Assembly: GCF_039535095.1 (NCBI RefSeq)
Contig: NZ_BAAAWN010000001.1
Coordinates: forward strand, 3,410,001-3,474,000
Length of the DNA stretch: 64,000 nt
DNA from: Arthrobacter ramosus
Lineage (GTDB): Bacteria; Actinomycetota; Actinomycetes; Actinomycetales; Micrococcaceae
Reading direction: 5' to 3'
Shown: one piece after another, positions 48,241 through 57,249 of the stretch
Numbering within the stretch: the first letter of the stretch is position 1
Layout of the letters: each line of letters opens with the position of its first letter
Translations under genes and position numbers: made by a program
Notes under the pieces: generated by a model
Database searches by the model: none
What the model saw: the letters and a program-made list of their open reading frames with translations, nothing else
What the model was told of the DNA's origin: nothing

Positions 48241-49736
48241 GCAAGCCCAAGCACTCTGCAGGCCGCGGACACAAGCGGGCGTTCCGCAGTCGCGTGACAT
48301 GGACGCTCCTGGCCGTGCTTTTCATCTCCTGGGGCGGCCCGGCGGCCAACGCCTTCTGGCAATCGCTGAGCAGCAGCAATTTCGGCGCGGCCAAAGCAGA
48401 CACCATGCCACAAGGCGGCACGCCGGCAGGCTCACTGAACGGCACAAATGTCACGGTCAACTGGGCGGCCGTCACCACACCGACCGGACACGCAGTCGCG
48501 GGCTACACCGTGGCCCGCTACTCGGCTCCCACTGGCGGTACCAAGATCGCCGCTGGAGGCGGCTGCGCGGGAATAGTGTCCGGCCTCAGCTGCGTCGAAC
48601 AAAACCTGCCCGGCGGGACCTGGTACTACACAGTCACCCCGGTCATCTCTTTGTGGACCGGTGCGGAAAGTGCCCGGAGCACGGGCGTAGCCATCGACAC
48701 GACTCCGCCCACCATCAGCGTCACCTCGATATCCCCGACGCCGAACGGCGCAGGCTTCAACCACACCAGCCCGATGACCGTGAACCTCAGCGCCGTAGAC
48801 AACACCGGCGGATCCGGCGTCGCGAACATCAAGTACGCGGTCGACGGCGGTAGTACGGTGACCGTCAATGCTGCCACCGCCGCGGTGAACGTCACGGGCG
48901 ACGGCACTCACACCGTCTCCTACTTCGCCACGGACGTCGCCGGGAACGCCAGTTCCCCGCAGGCCCAAACGGTCAAGATCGATACCACTGCCCCGGTGGT
49001 GGGGGTTGCCTCAATCTCGCCAACGCCAAACTCCCTGGGCTACAACAGGACCAGCACGGTGACAGTAAACCTCAGCGCGACGGACGTCGGCGGTTCGGGC
49101 ATCGCTTCCATTACCTACCACGTGGACAGCCTCACCCCAGTCACCGTCAACGCGGCCACAGCCGCGGTGAATGTCAGCGGCGGCGACGGCACTCACACGG
49201 TGTTCTACTCCGCGACGGATGTCGCAGGGAACGTCACATCCCAGACCCAAACGGTCAAGATCGACACTACGGCCCCGACAGTCAGCGCCGTCACGATGGC
49301 CAACGGCGGCACGGCAAAGACAGCCGATTCCGGGGACACGCTCACCATCGTCTTTTCGACGGACATGGACGCACACACCTTGTGCAATGGCTGGGATTCC
49401 ACATCCGCCACCCAGACGGCCTCAGGCACCGCAAGTATCAGCACAGGCAACGTACTGACTTTCTCAAGCCCGAGCTGCACGGCGCCCGCATTAGGCAGCG
49501 TTTCCCTTGGTGCCGCCTACAACACTGGTACCTCGGCCCGTAGCTTCACAGCAACCATGGCCTGGACCCAGTCCACCGGAGACCTGGTCATCACCTTCAC
49601 CTCCAACGGCTCGGGTGGTACCGCGGGAACTGGCCTCTCCCCGGCTTCTCCGGTTTACACTCCAGCACCGGGCGCCGCGGATAAGGCAGGCAACCCTGTC
49701 GGAACCATCACGGCCGGTGGCCAATCGAAGTTCTAA
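48237..49736 (+). CDS. Large exported Ig-like repeat protein, fourth of operon
   Basis: The 499-residue protein from ATG 48237 (overlapping the upstream stop) has a signal with AANAFW at residues 36-41, a fibronectin-III-like domain (around 60-150), two tandem Ig-like repeats (residues 154-248 and 249-342; both run DTTxPxxxVxSISPTPN to TDVAGN) and a C-terminal SbsA-type Ig domain (NGGTAKTADSGDTLTIVFST onward). The long frame extending back to 48057 overlaps the previous gene and lacks a signal. The repeat array suggests a stalk. No LPxTG motif or C-terminal helix is present, so attachment must be indirect. Confidence 0.8.
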   Translation: MSKPKHSAGRGHKRAFRSRVTWTLLAVLFISWGGPAANAFWQSLSSSNFGAAKADTMPQGGTPAGSLNGTNVTVNWAAVTTPTGHAVAGYTVARYSAPTGGTKIAAGGGCAGIVSGLSCVEQNLPGGTWYYTVTPVISLWTGAESARSTGVAIDTTPPTISVTSISPTPNGAGFNHTSPMTVNLSAVDNTGGSGVANIKYAVDGGSTVTVNAATAAVNVTGDGTHTVSYFATDVAGNASSPQAQTVKIDTTAPVVGVASISPTPNSLGYNRTSTVTVNLSATDVGGSGIASITYHVDSLTPVTVNAATAAVNVSGGDGTHTVFYSATDVAGNVTSQTQTVKIDTTAPTVSAVTMANGGTAKTADSGDTLTIVFSTDMDAHTLCNGWDSTSATQTASGTASISTGNVLTFSSPSCTAPALGSVSLGAAYNTGTSARSFTATMAWTQSTGDLVITFTSNGSGGTAGTGLSPASPVYTPAPGAADKAGNPVGTITAGGQSKF

Positions 49737-49745
49737 AATCCACCG

Positions 49746-50552
49746 TCAACCACCCAGCCCCAACATGAGGGCCAGGAGTGCCGGCCACTGGTTTCGGACC
49801 AGTGTCCAGGCCGCGAGGCCAAGGCCAACCATGGCGTAACCGCTCACGGGAATCAGGACCAGCCATTCCCGCCGCGAACCGGCCTTGCCAAGCAGTGGGA
49901 TGGAGAATGCGCCGTTGGCCCGCCAGATCCCGCTGACCAGGGGCAGCTTGCGCCAGAACTTCGGCGGCTTGATGACGATGGGCCACAGCAGCGGCACTCC
50001 CCCGGTGGTGATCATGTCGCCCACAATGTGGATCCCGACGCCGGTGAGCATGGACAAGGGCAGCCAGCTCCACTGGTGCGGGGCGAACCACGTGACCAGC
50101 CCGGCCATGGCAAGAGCGAACACCCAGTTGGCGATCCACCCGGTATTCGGGAACAGCTTGAGGGCTTTGGCAGCCAGGTTGATCATGAACATGCACAACA
50201 GCCCGGCGCCCACGGACAACCGCCCCACGGGAGTATCCAGCTGGAACTGGGCGGCCATGGCGGCGAGCACCACGAAAGCCGAGGCGCCCAACAGTGAATG
50301 GGTTCCCTGCCGGTGCCCTCCGCTGGCCTTCTCGATCCCGACGGCGATCACGTTGGACAGCGGCGGCAGCGAGTGGGCGATGGTGCTTGAGCGGTGGTCC
50401 CAATCGCACACCAAAGCAGTTCCCGCCGTCGTCATCGCTCCGATGAGGATTCCGGTGGCGTCCAGCGGGTACCAGCCCAAGGCGTACGGGCCGGTTGATG
50501 CGATAGCTATCCACGCCGCGGCCCCGGACGCGGCGTGGTGTCCTCCCATCAT
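49746..50552 (-). CDS. YdjM-like inner-membrane metal-dependent hydrolase (DUF457)
   Basis: The 268-residue multi-spanning protein has the family's H/D motifs: HHAASGAAAW, CDWDHRSSTIAHSLPPLS, GGHRQGTHSLLG and a late HIVGDMITTGGVP. These resemble the metal ligands of the YdjM/DUF457 group. E. coli YdjM is LexA-regulated and of unknown activity. It starts three bases after mfd on the same strand, so they are probably one operon, a link to DNA damage that is interesting but inferred. ATG 50552 and 50549 are both possible. Confidence 0.82.
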   Translation of the reverse strand: MMGGHHAASGAAAWIAIASTGPYALGWYPLDATGILIGAMTTAGTALVCDWDHRSSTIAHSLPPLSNVIAVGIEKASGGHRQGTHSLLGASAFVVLAAMAAQFQLDTPVGRLSVGAGLLCMFMINLAAKALKLFPNTGWIANWVFALAMAGLVTWFAPHQWSWLPLSMLTGVGIHIVGDMITTGGVPLLWPIVIKPPKFWRKLPLVSGIWRANGAFSIPLLGKAGSRREWLVLIPVSGYAMVGLGLAAWTLVRNQWPALLALMLGLGG

Positions 50553-50555
50553 CGC

Positions 50556-53500
50556 TTAGCCTGCGGTCTGCGAAGTGCTGGACGTCGGCGAAGCCGAGAA
50601 GAAGATAGCTTCGATCACGGTGTTGGCCCACTCCAGGATCTCGGCGTCCTGCAGGTCGCGGCCGCCGATCCTCGCCGTCTTGGGCTTGGGGAGCAGCACT
50701 GCGTCGAGGGCCGGTTTGATCTGCGAGCCGGGGTACATGCGGTTGAGCCGCATGACCTTCGATTCGGGCAGCTGGGCGGGCGAGAAACGGATGAAGTTGC
50801 CTTGGAGCGCGACGTCGGACAGTCCGGCTTCGCGGGCACCCACCCTGAAGCGTGCGACGGCGATCAGGTTCTTCGCGGGCAGCGGCGGCTCGCCGTAACG
50901 GTCCACGAGTTCAGCCAGCACTTCGTCGATGGCCTCGTTGGTGATGGCCCCGGCCAGCTTCCTGTAGGCCTCCAGCCGCAGGCGTTCGCCCGGCACGTAG
51001 TCGTGCGGCAAGTGGGCGTTGACGGGCAGCTCGATCTTCATGTCGGCGGCCTTCTCCTCGGCCTCGCCGCGGTATTCGGCCACGGCTTCGCCCACCAGCC
51101 GGATGTAAAGATCGAAGCCGACCCCTTGAATGTGCCCGGACTGTTCCCCGCCGAGCAGGTTGCCGGCGCCGCGGATTTCGAGGTCTTTCATGGCCAACTG
51201 CATGCCCGCCCCGAGCTCATTGTGGGCCGCGACGGCCTTGAGCCGTTCGAGCGCCACTTCGCCCAGGGGCTTCTCGGAGGGGTACAGGAAGTAGGCGTAG
51301 GCGCGTTCGCGGCCTCGGCCCACGCGGCCACGCAGCTGGTGGAGCTGGGAGAGGCCGTACTTGTCCGCGCCGTCCACAATCAGGGTGTTGGCATTGGAAA
51401 TATCCAGGCCTGTCTCAATGATGGTGGTGCAGACCAGGACGTCAAAGCGCTTCTCCCAGAAGTCCACGATGATCTTTTCCAGGCGGCTCTCGGACATCTG
51501 CCCATGCGCCACTTCAACGCGGGCCTCGGGGACAAGCTCCCGGATCTGGGCGGCGATACGCTCAATCGAGGACACACGGTTGTGGACGAAGAACACCTGG
51601 CCTTCGCGCATGAGTTCACGCCGGATCGCCGCGGAGGTCTGCTTGTTGGTGAACGGCCCGACATACGTCAGCACCGGGTGCCGCTCCTCCGGCGGCGTGG
51701 CCAGGGTGGACGTTTCGCGGATACCCGTGAGGGACATCTCCAAGGTACGCGGGATGGGGGTGGCGCTCATGGCGAGGACGTCCACGTTGGTGCGCATCTT
51801 CTTGAGCGCTTCCTTGTGCTCCACGCCGAAGCGCTGCTCCTCATCGACGATCACCAGGCCAAGGTCCTTGAACTCGAAGTCCTTGGACAGCAGGCGGTGC
51901 GTGCCAATGACCACATCCACGGAGCCGTTCTTGACTCCCTCTATGGTTTCCTTGGCTTCCTTCGCACCTTGGAACCGGGACAGCGGCTTGACGCGCAACG
52001 GGAACCCGGAGAAGCGCTCGGTGAACGTCTCATAGTGCTGCTGGGCGAGCAGCGTGGTGGGAACCAGCACGGCGACCTGTTTGCCGTCCTGGACCGCCTT
52101 GAACGCAGCCCGGACCGCGATCTCGGTCTTCCCGTAGCCGACGTCGCCGGAGACCAGGCGGTCCATGGGGATCTCGCGTTCCATGTCGGCCTTGACCTCG
52201 TTGATGGTGGTGAGCTGGTCCGGCGTCTCCACATACGGGAAGGCTTCCTCAAGTTCCCGCTGCCACGGCGTGTCCGGAGCGAAGGCATGCCCGCGGGAGG
52301 CCATCCGGGCGGAGTACAGCCTGATGAGCTCGCCCGCGATTTCCTTGACGGCCTTGCGGGCCTTGGACTTGGTGCTCGCCCAGTCCGCCCCGCCCATCTT
52401 GCTCAACGACGGCGTGTCGCCTCCGACGTAGCGGGTCACCTGGTCGAGTTGGTCGGTCGGCACGAAAAGCCGGTCGCCGGGAGCGCCGCGCTTGGACGCG
52501 GCGTACTCGAGCACGAGGTACTCGCGAAGACCTGCGTCTCCCCCGGAGGGACCGGCAGAGGAGCCCGCCACCTTGCGCTGGATCAGCTCCACGAACTTCC
52601 CGATCCCGTGCTGTTCGTGGACCACGAAGTCGCCGGCGTGCAGCTGGAGGGGGTCGACGGCGTTGCGCCGCTTGGAGGGCATGCGCCGCATGTCCTTCGT
52701 GGACCCGGCCGATGTGCGGCCCAGGAGGTCGGCTTCCGTGAGCAGCCCCAGCTTGAGGCCGTCCAGGACAAACCCGCGTCCGACGGCGGCAGTGGTCACC
52801 TCGATGATCCCGGCCTGCGGTTCGTGGGCCAGGGATTCGACACGGGAGCACGGGATATCGGCATCATGGAATAACTCGGCGAGACGCTGGGCAGGCCCGG
52901 GGCCATCCGTCGCCACCACGATGCGCCATTGGTCCCGCACGTGGGAACCGATGAATTCGAGCATCTCCGCGACATCGCCCTGGTAGCCGCGCGGCTCACG
53001 GGCGTGCAGGTTCAGGACGTCGATGTCGAGGACCAGTTCTTCGTCCGTGGCCAATGAGGTGATGGACCACCAGGAGACACCGTGGGCCAGCGCCGCGCTC
53101 CGGGTGTCCGTCAAGGATTGGAAGCTGGCCGTATGCAAAGCCGAAGCGGCTTGGGAGCCCAATACTGAGTCGAGATCGAGGGGCGCCGACCCGCCGTCGG
53201 ACGCCGTGGACCAGGCCGCCTCGAGGAACTCCTCGTTGGTGGCGGCGAGGTCATGTGCGCGGGTGCGGACTTTCTCCGGTTCGATCACCACACCGATGGA
53301 ACCGGCCGGCAACTGGTCCACGAAAGGCACCATGGCGTCCACGAGGACCGGAGCCAGGGACTCCATACCCTCGACGGCGATGCCGCCCGCGATCTTTTCC
53401 AACATGTCCGCGGCGGCCGGCATGTCGGCCTTGAGCTTGGCGGCCCGGGACATGACCGACGGCGTGATGAGGATTTCCCGGCAAGGCGGGGCGTGCAATT

Positions 53501-54284
53501 CGCTGGGGTGGTGCACGGCCGGGCCGGAGAGTGAACGCTGGTCTGCCACCGCAAACCAGCGCATCTGGTCCACCTCGTCGCCGAAGAATTCCACCCTGAT
53601 CGGGTGGTCCTCGGTGGGTGGGAACACGTCCAAAATACCGCCCCTGACGGCGAATTCACCACGGTGGGTAACCATGTCCACGCGCGAATAGGCGGCGTCG
53701 GCAAGGCGGCGTACCACGTCGCTGAAGGGCATTTCCTGCCCCACCTTCAACGTCACCGGGACCAGTTCTCCCAGGCCCGCCACGACCGGCTGGACCACGG
53801 CGCGAACCGGTGCCACGACCACCCGCAGGGGACCCGCCGTCGAGCTCTCCGGGTGGGCCAGGCGGCGAAGGACCGCGAGCCTGCGGCCCACCGTGTCCGA
53901 GCGCGGGGAGAGCCGTTCGTGGGGCAGGGTTTCCCAGCTGGGGAAGGCCGCCACCGCGTCCGCGGGAAGATAGGCAGCCAAGGCCTCGGTGAGGTCCTCG
54001 GCTTCGCGACCCGTTGCCGTCACGGCCAACACCACAGCGCTGTCTTCAAGATTTTGGGAGGCGAGGCCGTCTGCCATCTCCGCCAGCAGAGCCGCCCTCA
54101 AACCGGTGGGCGCGCTGATCTGGTAGTCGCTGCTCCGTTCGCTGAAGGCCCGCGAAGCCTCGGGCCTGACCCGCGCGAACGTCCGGTCCTCACCCAGGGC
54201 ACGCCGCAATCCATCAAGGGACGGGACTGTCCCGGCAGGGCTGATTCCGGAGTTCACCGCAGACGGTTGGCCTTTGGGGCTCAT
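50556..54284 (-). CDS. mfd: Transcription-repair coupling factor Mfd
   Basis: The 1242-residue translocase removes RNA polymerase stalled at lesions and recruits UvrAB. Parts: N-terminal UvrB-homology module (to ~ residue 350), the RNA-polymerase-interacting domain (GAPGDRLFVPTDQLDQVTRY), then helicase motifs: Walker A in GDVGYGKTEIAVRAA, GTHRLLSKDFEFKDLGLVIV, VDEEQRFGVEHKEAL, TATPIPRTL, TIIETGLDISNANTLIV, QLRGRVGRG, and the C-terminal TRCF domain. ATG 54284 is chosen because GAGGAG is eight bases upstream; GTG 54293 is the longer alternative. Three bases separate it from the YdjM-like gene. Confidence 0.95.
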   Translation of the reverse strand: MSPKGQPSAVNSGISPAGTVPSLDGLRRALGEDRTFARVRPEASRAFSERSSDYQISAPTGLRAALLAEMADGLASQNLEDSAVVLAVTATGREAEDLTEALAAYLPADAVAAFPSWETLPHERLSPRSDTVGRRLAVLRRLAHPESSTAGPLRVVVAPVRAVVQPVVAGLGELVPVTLKVGQEMPFSDVVRRLADAAYSRVDMVTHRGEFAVRGGILDVFPPTEDHPIRVEFFGDEVDQMRWFAVADQRSLSGPAVHHPSELHAPPCREILITPSVMSRAAKLKADMPAAADMLEKIAGGIAVEGMESLAPVLVDAMVPFVDQLPAGSIGVVIEPEKVRTRAHDLAATNEEFLEAAWSTASDGGSAPLDLDSVLGSQAASALHTASFQSLTDTRSAALAHGVSWWSITSLATDEELVLDIDVLNLHAREPRGYQGDVAEMLEFIGSHVRDQWRIVVATDGPGPAQRLAELFHDADIPCSRVESLAHEPQAGIIEVTTAAVGRGFVLDGLKLGLLTEADLLGRTSAGSTKDMRRMPSKRRNAVDPLQLHAGDFVVHEQHGIGKFVELIQRKVAGSSAGPSGGDAGLREYLVLEYAASKRGAPGDRLFVPTDQLDQVTRYVGGDTPSLSKMGGADWASTKSKARKAVKEIAGELIRLYSARMASRGHAFAPDTPWQRELEEAFPYVETPDQLTTINEVKADMEREIPMDRLVSGDVGYGKTEIAVRAAFKAVQDGKQVAVLVPTTLLAQQHYETFTERFSGFPLRVKPLSRFQGAKEAKETIEGVKNGSVDVVIGTHRLLSKDFEFKDLGLVIVDEEQRFGVEHKEALKKMRTNVDVLAMSATPIPRTLEMSLTGIRETSTLATPPEERHPVLTYVGPFTNKQTSAAIRRELMREGQVFFVHNRVSSIERIAAQIRELVPEARVEVAHGQMSESRLEKIIVDFWEKRFDVLVCTTIIETGLDISNANTLIVDGADKYGLSQLHQLRGRVGRGRERAYAYFLYPSEKPLGEVALERLKAVAAHNELGAGMQLAMKDLEIRGAGNLLGGEQSGHIQGVGFDLYIRLVGEAVAEYRGEAEEKAADMKIELPVNAHLPHDYVPGERLRLEAYRKLAGAITNEAIDEVLAELVDRYGEPPLPAKNLIAVARFRVGAREAGLSDVALQGNFIRFSPAQLPESKVMRLNRMYPGSQIKPALDAVLLPKPKTARIGGRDLQDAEILEWANTVIEAIFFSASPTSSTSQTAG

Positions 54285-54443
54285 TGTTGGCACTCCTCGG
54301 GAGAGGGAAGTCGGATAGGGGAAGGCAGCACGAAAACCCGAAATTCTCTCGAATCCCGGGGCGTTCCTAGCCTACCCCGACCACACCGTAGGATGTTTGG
54401 GAGCCGCAAGAGCTTTCAACCGAGATATTCACGGAGGACCCCC

Positions 54444-54941
54444 ATGGCCCTGAACGCATCCACCACCCTGCCCTACGGCGTCGACCGCGTAGCCGCAACC
54501 TTCATCGACGAAGACTTCCTGCGCCACACGAGCGAGTATGTCGGCGGCACTTTGGAATCATTCCAGATCGACGGCGACACCTCCGGCGCATTCACGACCA
54601 TCACGGTCCGCACCCTGCCCACCACGCGCCTCCCGGAGATCGCCCGCAAGTTCGTCGGCGAGAAGCTCACCGTCACCCAGACCGAGAAGTGGGACGCCCC
54701 GACGGCCGATGGCTCGCGGACCAGCAACATCTCCCTGAAGATCTCCGGCGCCCCGCTTGACGTCACCGCGGTGCAGAGTCTGGTGGCCGACGGCGGCAAC
54801 ACCCGCGTCGAGCTCGAAGGTGCCGTCACGTCGTCGGTTCCGTTCCTCGGCGGCAAGATCGCCGAAGCGGCCGAACCGATGGTTGGCAAGGCCTTGAACA
54901 TCCAGTCCCAGCAGGCCCAGGCCTGGCTCGAAAGCCACTAG
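54444..54941 (+). CDS. DUF2505 family protein
   Basis: The 165-residue protein matches DUF2505, an actinobacterial family with a START-like (SRPBCC) look: YGVDRVAATFIDEDFLRHTSE, TITVRTLPTTRLPEIARKFV, LTVTQTEKWDAP, and a C-terminal FLGGKIAEAAEPMVGKAL. No catalytic residues are known; lipid or hydrophobic ligand binding is plausible. ATG 54444 follows ACGGAGGA. The frame is open for a long way upstream across mfd's 5' end, which is not coding. The SCO4848-like gene follows one base later. Confidence 0.85.
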   Translation: MALNASTTLPYGVDRVAATFIDEDFLRHTSEYVGGTLESFQIDGDTSGAFTTITVRTLPTTRLPEIARKFVGEKLTVTQTEKWDAPTADGSRTSNISLKISGAPLDVTAVQSLVADGGNTRVELEGAVTSSVPFLGGKIAEAAEPMVGKALNIQSQQAQAWLESH

Positions 54942-54942
54942 C

Positions 54943-55164
54943 GTGAAGCTGGCAGCCGGGCTGTCGATTGTGCTGATCGTCGCGGGAGCATGGTCCCTGA
55001 TCGTTTGGCCGCAGTTCCTGCGCCGCGTCATGGCAGACTCCCGCGCCCGCGACGCCAAGGGCAAAGCCACGAAGTTCCTCACGGTCCACGTCGTGTTGGT
55101 CACCATCTCGATGGTGCTCGGACTCGCGACGGCGGTCATCGGGATCACGGCGCTGCTCACCTAA
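54943..55164 (+). CDS. SCO4848-type small membrane protein
   Basis: The 73-residue protein has two membrane helices (around residues 4-24 and 47-70) with a charged loop carrying FLRRVMADSRARDAKGK. It fits the SCO4848 family seen in many actinobacteria; function unknown. GTG 54943 is one base after the DUF2505 stop, so both are on one transcript. A 66-bp palindromic element follows 13 bases after the stop and may end it. Confidence 0.8.
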   Translation: MKLAAGLSIVLIVAGAWSLIVWPQFLRRVMADSRARDAKGKATKFLTVHVVLVTISMVLGLATAVIGITALLT

Positions 55165-55177
55165 TGCCCCTTCCGGG

Positions 55178-55243
55178 CCCAACTGACTCGCAGTTGTTGT
55201 CGTTTTGACGCCTCATAACGACAACAAATGCGAGCCAGTTGGG
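55178..55243. repeat. 66-bp palindromic element, copy 2
   Basis: Arms 55178-55204 and 55217-55243 (27 bp, two mismatches) enclose the loop TTGACGCCTCAT. It shares arm length, loop size and almost all bases with the copy at 29154-29219. Again it sits directly behind a stop codon, before an unrelated gene. Confidence 0.92.
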
Positions 55244-55347
55244 GGCCTGGGCGGGGAGGGTGCCCCTTCGGGTAAAATGGAACACAGGTGCGCCGGGAAG
55301 TCTGGTCGGCAACAGTTTTGTCGACCCCATACTCCCCAAGGAGCCAC

Positions 55348-56655
55348 ATGGCGAACCGCCCGCACCCCGCTGCCCCTTCGAAGGTTTTCAGCCGCTCCAG
55401 CTTCCCCGAGTACCAACGGATCCTGGCTATTCTCCGCACTGAAACCGTTGGTGGCGCACTTTTGCTCGCCGCGACGGTGGCCGCGCTCGTCTGGGCAAAC
55501 TCACCCCTTGCCAATGGCTACTTCGCACTGCGCGAAGTCAAGATCGGCTACGCTCCCTGGCATCTGGAATTGAGCTTGGGCCACTGGGCCTCGGACGGGC
55601 TTCTGGCCGTTTTCTTCTTCATCGCGGGGCTCGAGCTCAAGCGTGAATTCGTGGCCGGGGAACTGCGGAAGCCCGCAAAAGCGATCGTCCCGGTGGCGGC
55701 AGCGTTGGGCGGCGTGGTCCTCCCCGCGCTCATCTACGTGGTCATCAACCTCGGCTCGGGCGCGGAAACACTCAAGGGTTGGGCCATCCCTACCGCCACT
55801 GACATCGCCTTCGCTTTGGCCGTCCTGGCGGTCATCAACACGCATTTGCCTGCGGCGTTGCGGACCTTCCTGCTGACGCTTGCGGTTGTGGACGACTTGA
55901 TTGCCATCGGCATCATCGCGTTCTTCTACTCAAGCGGCCTTGAGCCCTTCATGCTGCTGGCCGCCGCCGTGCCGCTGGCCCTCTTTACGCTCCTGGTCCA
56001 GAAGCGCGTCCGCAGCTGGTACCTGCTACTCCCCCTGGCCGCCGCCACCTGGGCCTTCGTCCATGCCTCGGGAATCCACGCGACCGTCGCCGGTGTCCTG
56101 CTCGGATTCGCCGTGCCAGTCGTGGCCTCAGGCAAAAAGGGTGAGCCAGCGGCCGGGCTCGCCGAAAGCTTCGAACACCGCTTGCGTCCCTTCTCCGCAG
56201 GCTTTGCGGTGCCTGTTTTCGCGTTCTTCTCCGCCGGCGTGGCTTTGGGCGGGGCCGAGGGACTGGGAGCCGCCCTGCTCGATCCCGTGGCGGTTGGCAT
56301 CGTCCTGGCCCTCGTGGTGGGCAAGACGGCGGGAGTCTTCGCCACCACATTCCTCATCACAAAGACCACCCGCGCGCGGCTGGATGACGGCCTGGCATGG
56401 ATCGACGTCGCCGGGCTGGCCATGCTGGCGGGCGTCGGATTCACCGTCTCCCTCCTGATAGCCGAGCTGGGCTTCGGCACCGGTTCCCCGCACGATGACC
56501 ACGCGAAAGTGGCCATCCTCGCCGGTTCCCTCGCCGCAGCGGTGCTTGCCGCCGTCGTGCTCAAAGCCCGTAACCGGCACTACCGCAGCGTGGCGCGGGA
56601 GGAACAAAGAGACGACGACGGCGATGGCGTGCCTGACGTTTTTACCCGCGCCTGA
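55348..56655 (+). CDS. nhaA: Na+/H+ antiporter NhaA
   Basis: The 435-residue antiporter expels Na+ in exchange for protons. Motifs: [36 protein letters not shown], and the paired ion-binding aspartates in [14 protein letters not shown]. The late [16 protein letters not shown] is also typical. The C-terminal extension ends with an Asp-rich stretch ([11 protein letters not shown]), unusual but not unique. ATG 55348 has AAGGAG five bases upstream; the frame extends to 55288 without a better start. A conserved palindromic element lies 104 bases upstream. Confidence 0.94.
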   Translation: MANRPHPAAPSKVFSRSSFPEYQRILAILRTETVGGALLLAATVAALVWANSPLANGYFALREVKIGYAPWHLELSLGHWASDGLLAVFFFIAGLELKREFVAGELRKPAKAIVPVAAALGGVVLPALIYVVINLGSGAETLKGWAIPTATDIAFALAVLAVINTHLPAALRTFLLTLAVVDDLIAIGIIAFFYSSGLEPFMLLAAAVPLALFTLLVQKRVRSWYLLLPLAAATWAFVHASGIHATVAGVLLGFAVPVVASGKKGEPAAGLAESFEHRLRPFSAGFAVPVFAFFSAGVALGGAEGLGAALLDPVAVGIVLALVVGKTAGVFATTFLITKTTRARLDDGLAWIDVAGLAMLAGVGFTVSLLIAELGFGTGSPHDDHAKVAILAGSLAAAVLAAVVLKARNRHYRSVAREEQRDDDGDGVPDVFTRA

Positions 56656-56699
56656 AGTGCCGGGGCCGCATACGAGTAGCCCGCATTTTAATTCGAGTA

Positions 56700-56903
56700 A
56701 TGCCGCTTTCAATTGGGGTGGTTGGCACGCTGTTTGGGCGGTATCGGCAGGAATACCTTGCTGCTATGGACGCGAATAGTATGGAACGAGTGTGGCATGG
56801 GGCCCACAGGAAAACCCAAGAGAAGAACTGGTCATTGTTCTTTGTTTGGGCAATTCTCGGTCTCATGACGATTTCGGTGCTCATCGCAGCGGTACCCAAA
56901 TGA
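56700..56903 (+). CDS. Small single-helix membrane protein (hypothetical)
   Basis: The frame gives 67 residues from ATG 56700, or 45 from ATG 56766. It is a charged N-terminal half (MERVWHGAHRKTQEK) and one C-terminal helix (LFFVWAILGLMTISVLIAAV). No ribosome-binding site is strong. The terminator at 56929 right behind it supports transcription. I do not recognise the family. Confidence 0.45.
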   Translation: MPLSIGVVGTLFGRYRQEYLAAMDANSMERVWHGAHRKTQEKNWSLFFVWAILGLMTISVLIAAVPK

Positions 56904-56928
56904 TGCGGTGACTAGGCCAACGGTACAA

Positions 56929-56964
56929 AAAAGCTCGGACCGGTTCTTGCGGGTCCGAGCTTTT
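56929..56964. terminator. Bidirectional terminator between small membrane protein genes
   Basis: AAAAGCTCGGACC (56929-56941) pairs perfectly with GGTCCGAGCTTTT (56952-56964), with an A-run before and T-rich bases after. Both flanking small ORFs converge on it. Confidence 0.88.
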
Positions 56965-57043
56965 CTTTGCCCCTTACGGTTTTCCAAGCTATAAATAGTC
57001 AGCCGTGAATGCCGCAGCATGGCTGCGTTGGAGCATTCGGCCC

Positions 57044-57181
57044 TTACTGCATCAGTCCTGCGACGGCGGCAAGAATTGTCGCGGCGACGAGGGCGAGCAA
57101 CAATCCCACAACGACGAATTCCGCCCGGCGGACCCGATGCTGGCTCTGGCGCCATTCGCGCCTGCTCTCCAAGATAATCAT
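57044..57181 (-). CDS. Very small single-helix membrane protein (45 aa)
   Basis: ATG 57181 to TAA 57044 encodes 45 residues: a charged N-terminus (MIILESRREWRQSQHRVRR) and one membrane helix (FVVVGLLLALVAATILAAVA). It lies 68 bases downstream of sufU on the same strand and is followed by the bidirectional terminator at 56929-56964, so it would be the last gene of a sufS-sufU transcript. The ribosome-binding site is weak. The family is not recognised. Confidence 0.45.
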   Translation of the reverse strand: MIILESRREWRQSQHRVRRAEFVVVGLLLALVAATILAAVAGLMQ

Positions 57182-57249
57182 GCTTCGAGGCTAAGTCCGG
57201 ACCACTGCCCGAAATAGAGTGGACGGTACTCGACCTCGACCCACCCGCA

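Noticed and set aside
48690..49280. Possible CRISPR-like or recombination repeat inside the fourth exported gene
   Set aside because: The similarity is between two coding Ig-like repeats of about 95 residues, in frame, not short spaced repeats.
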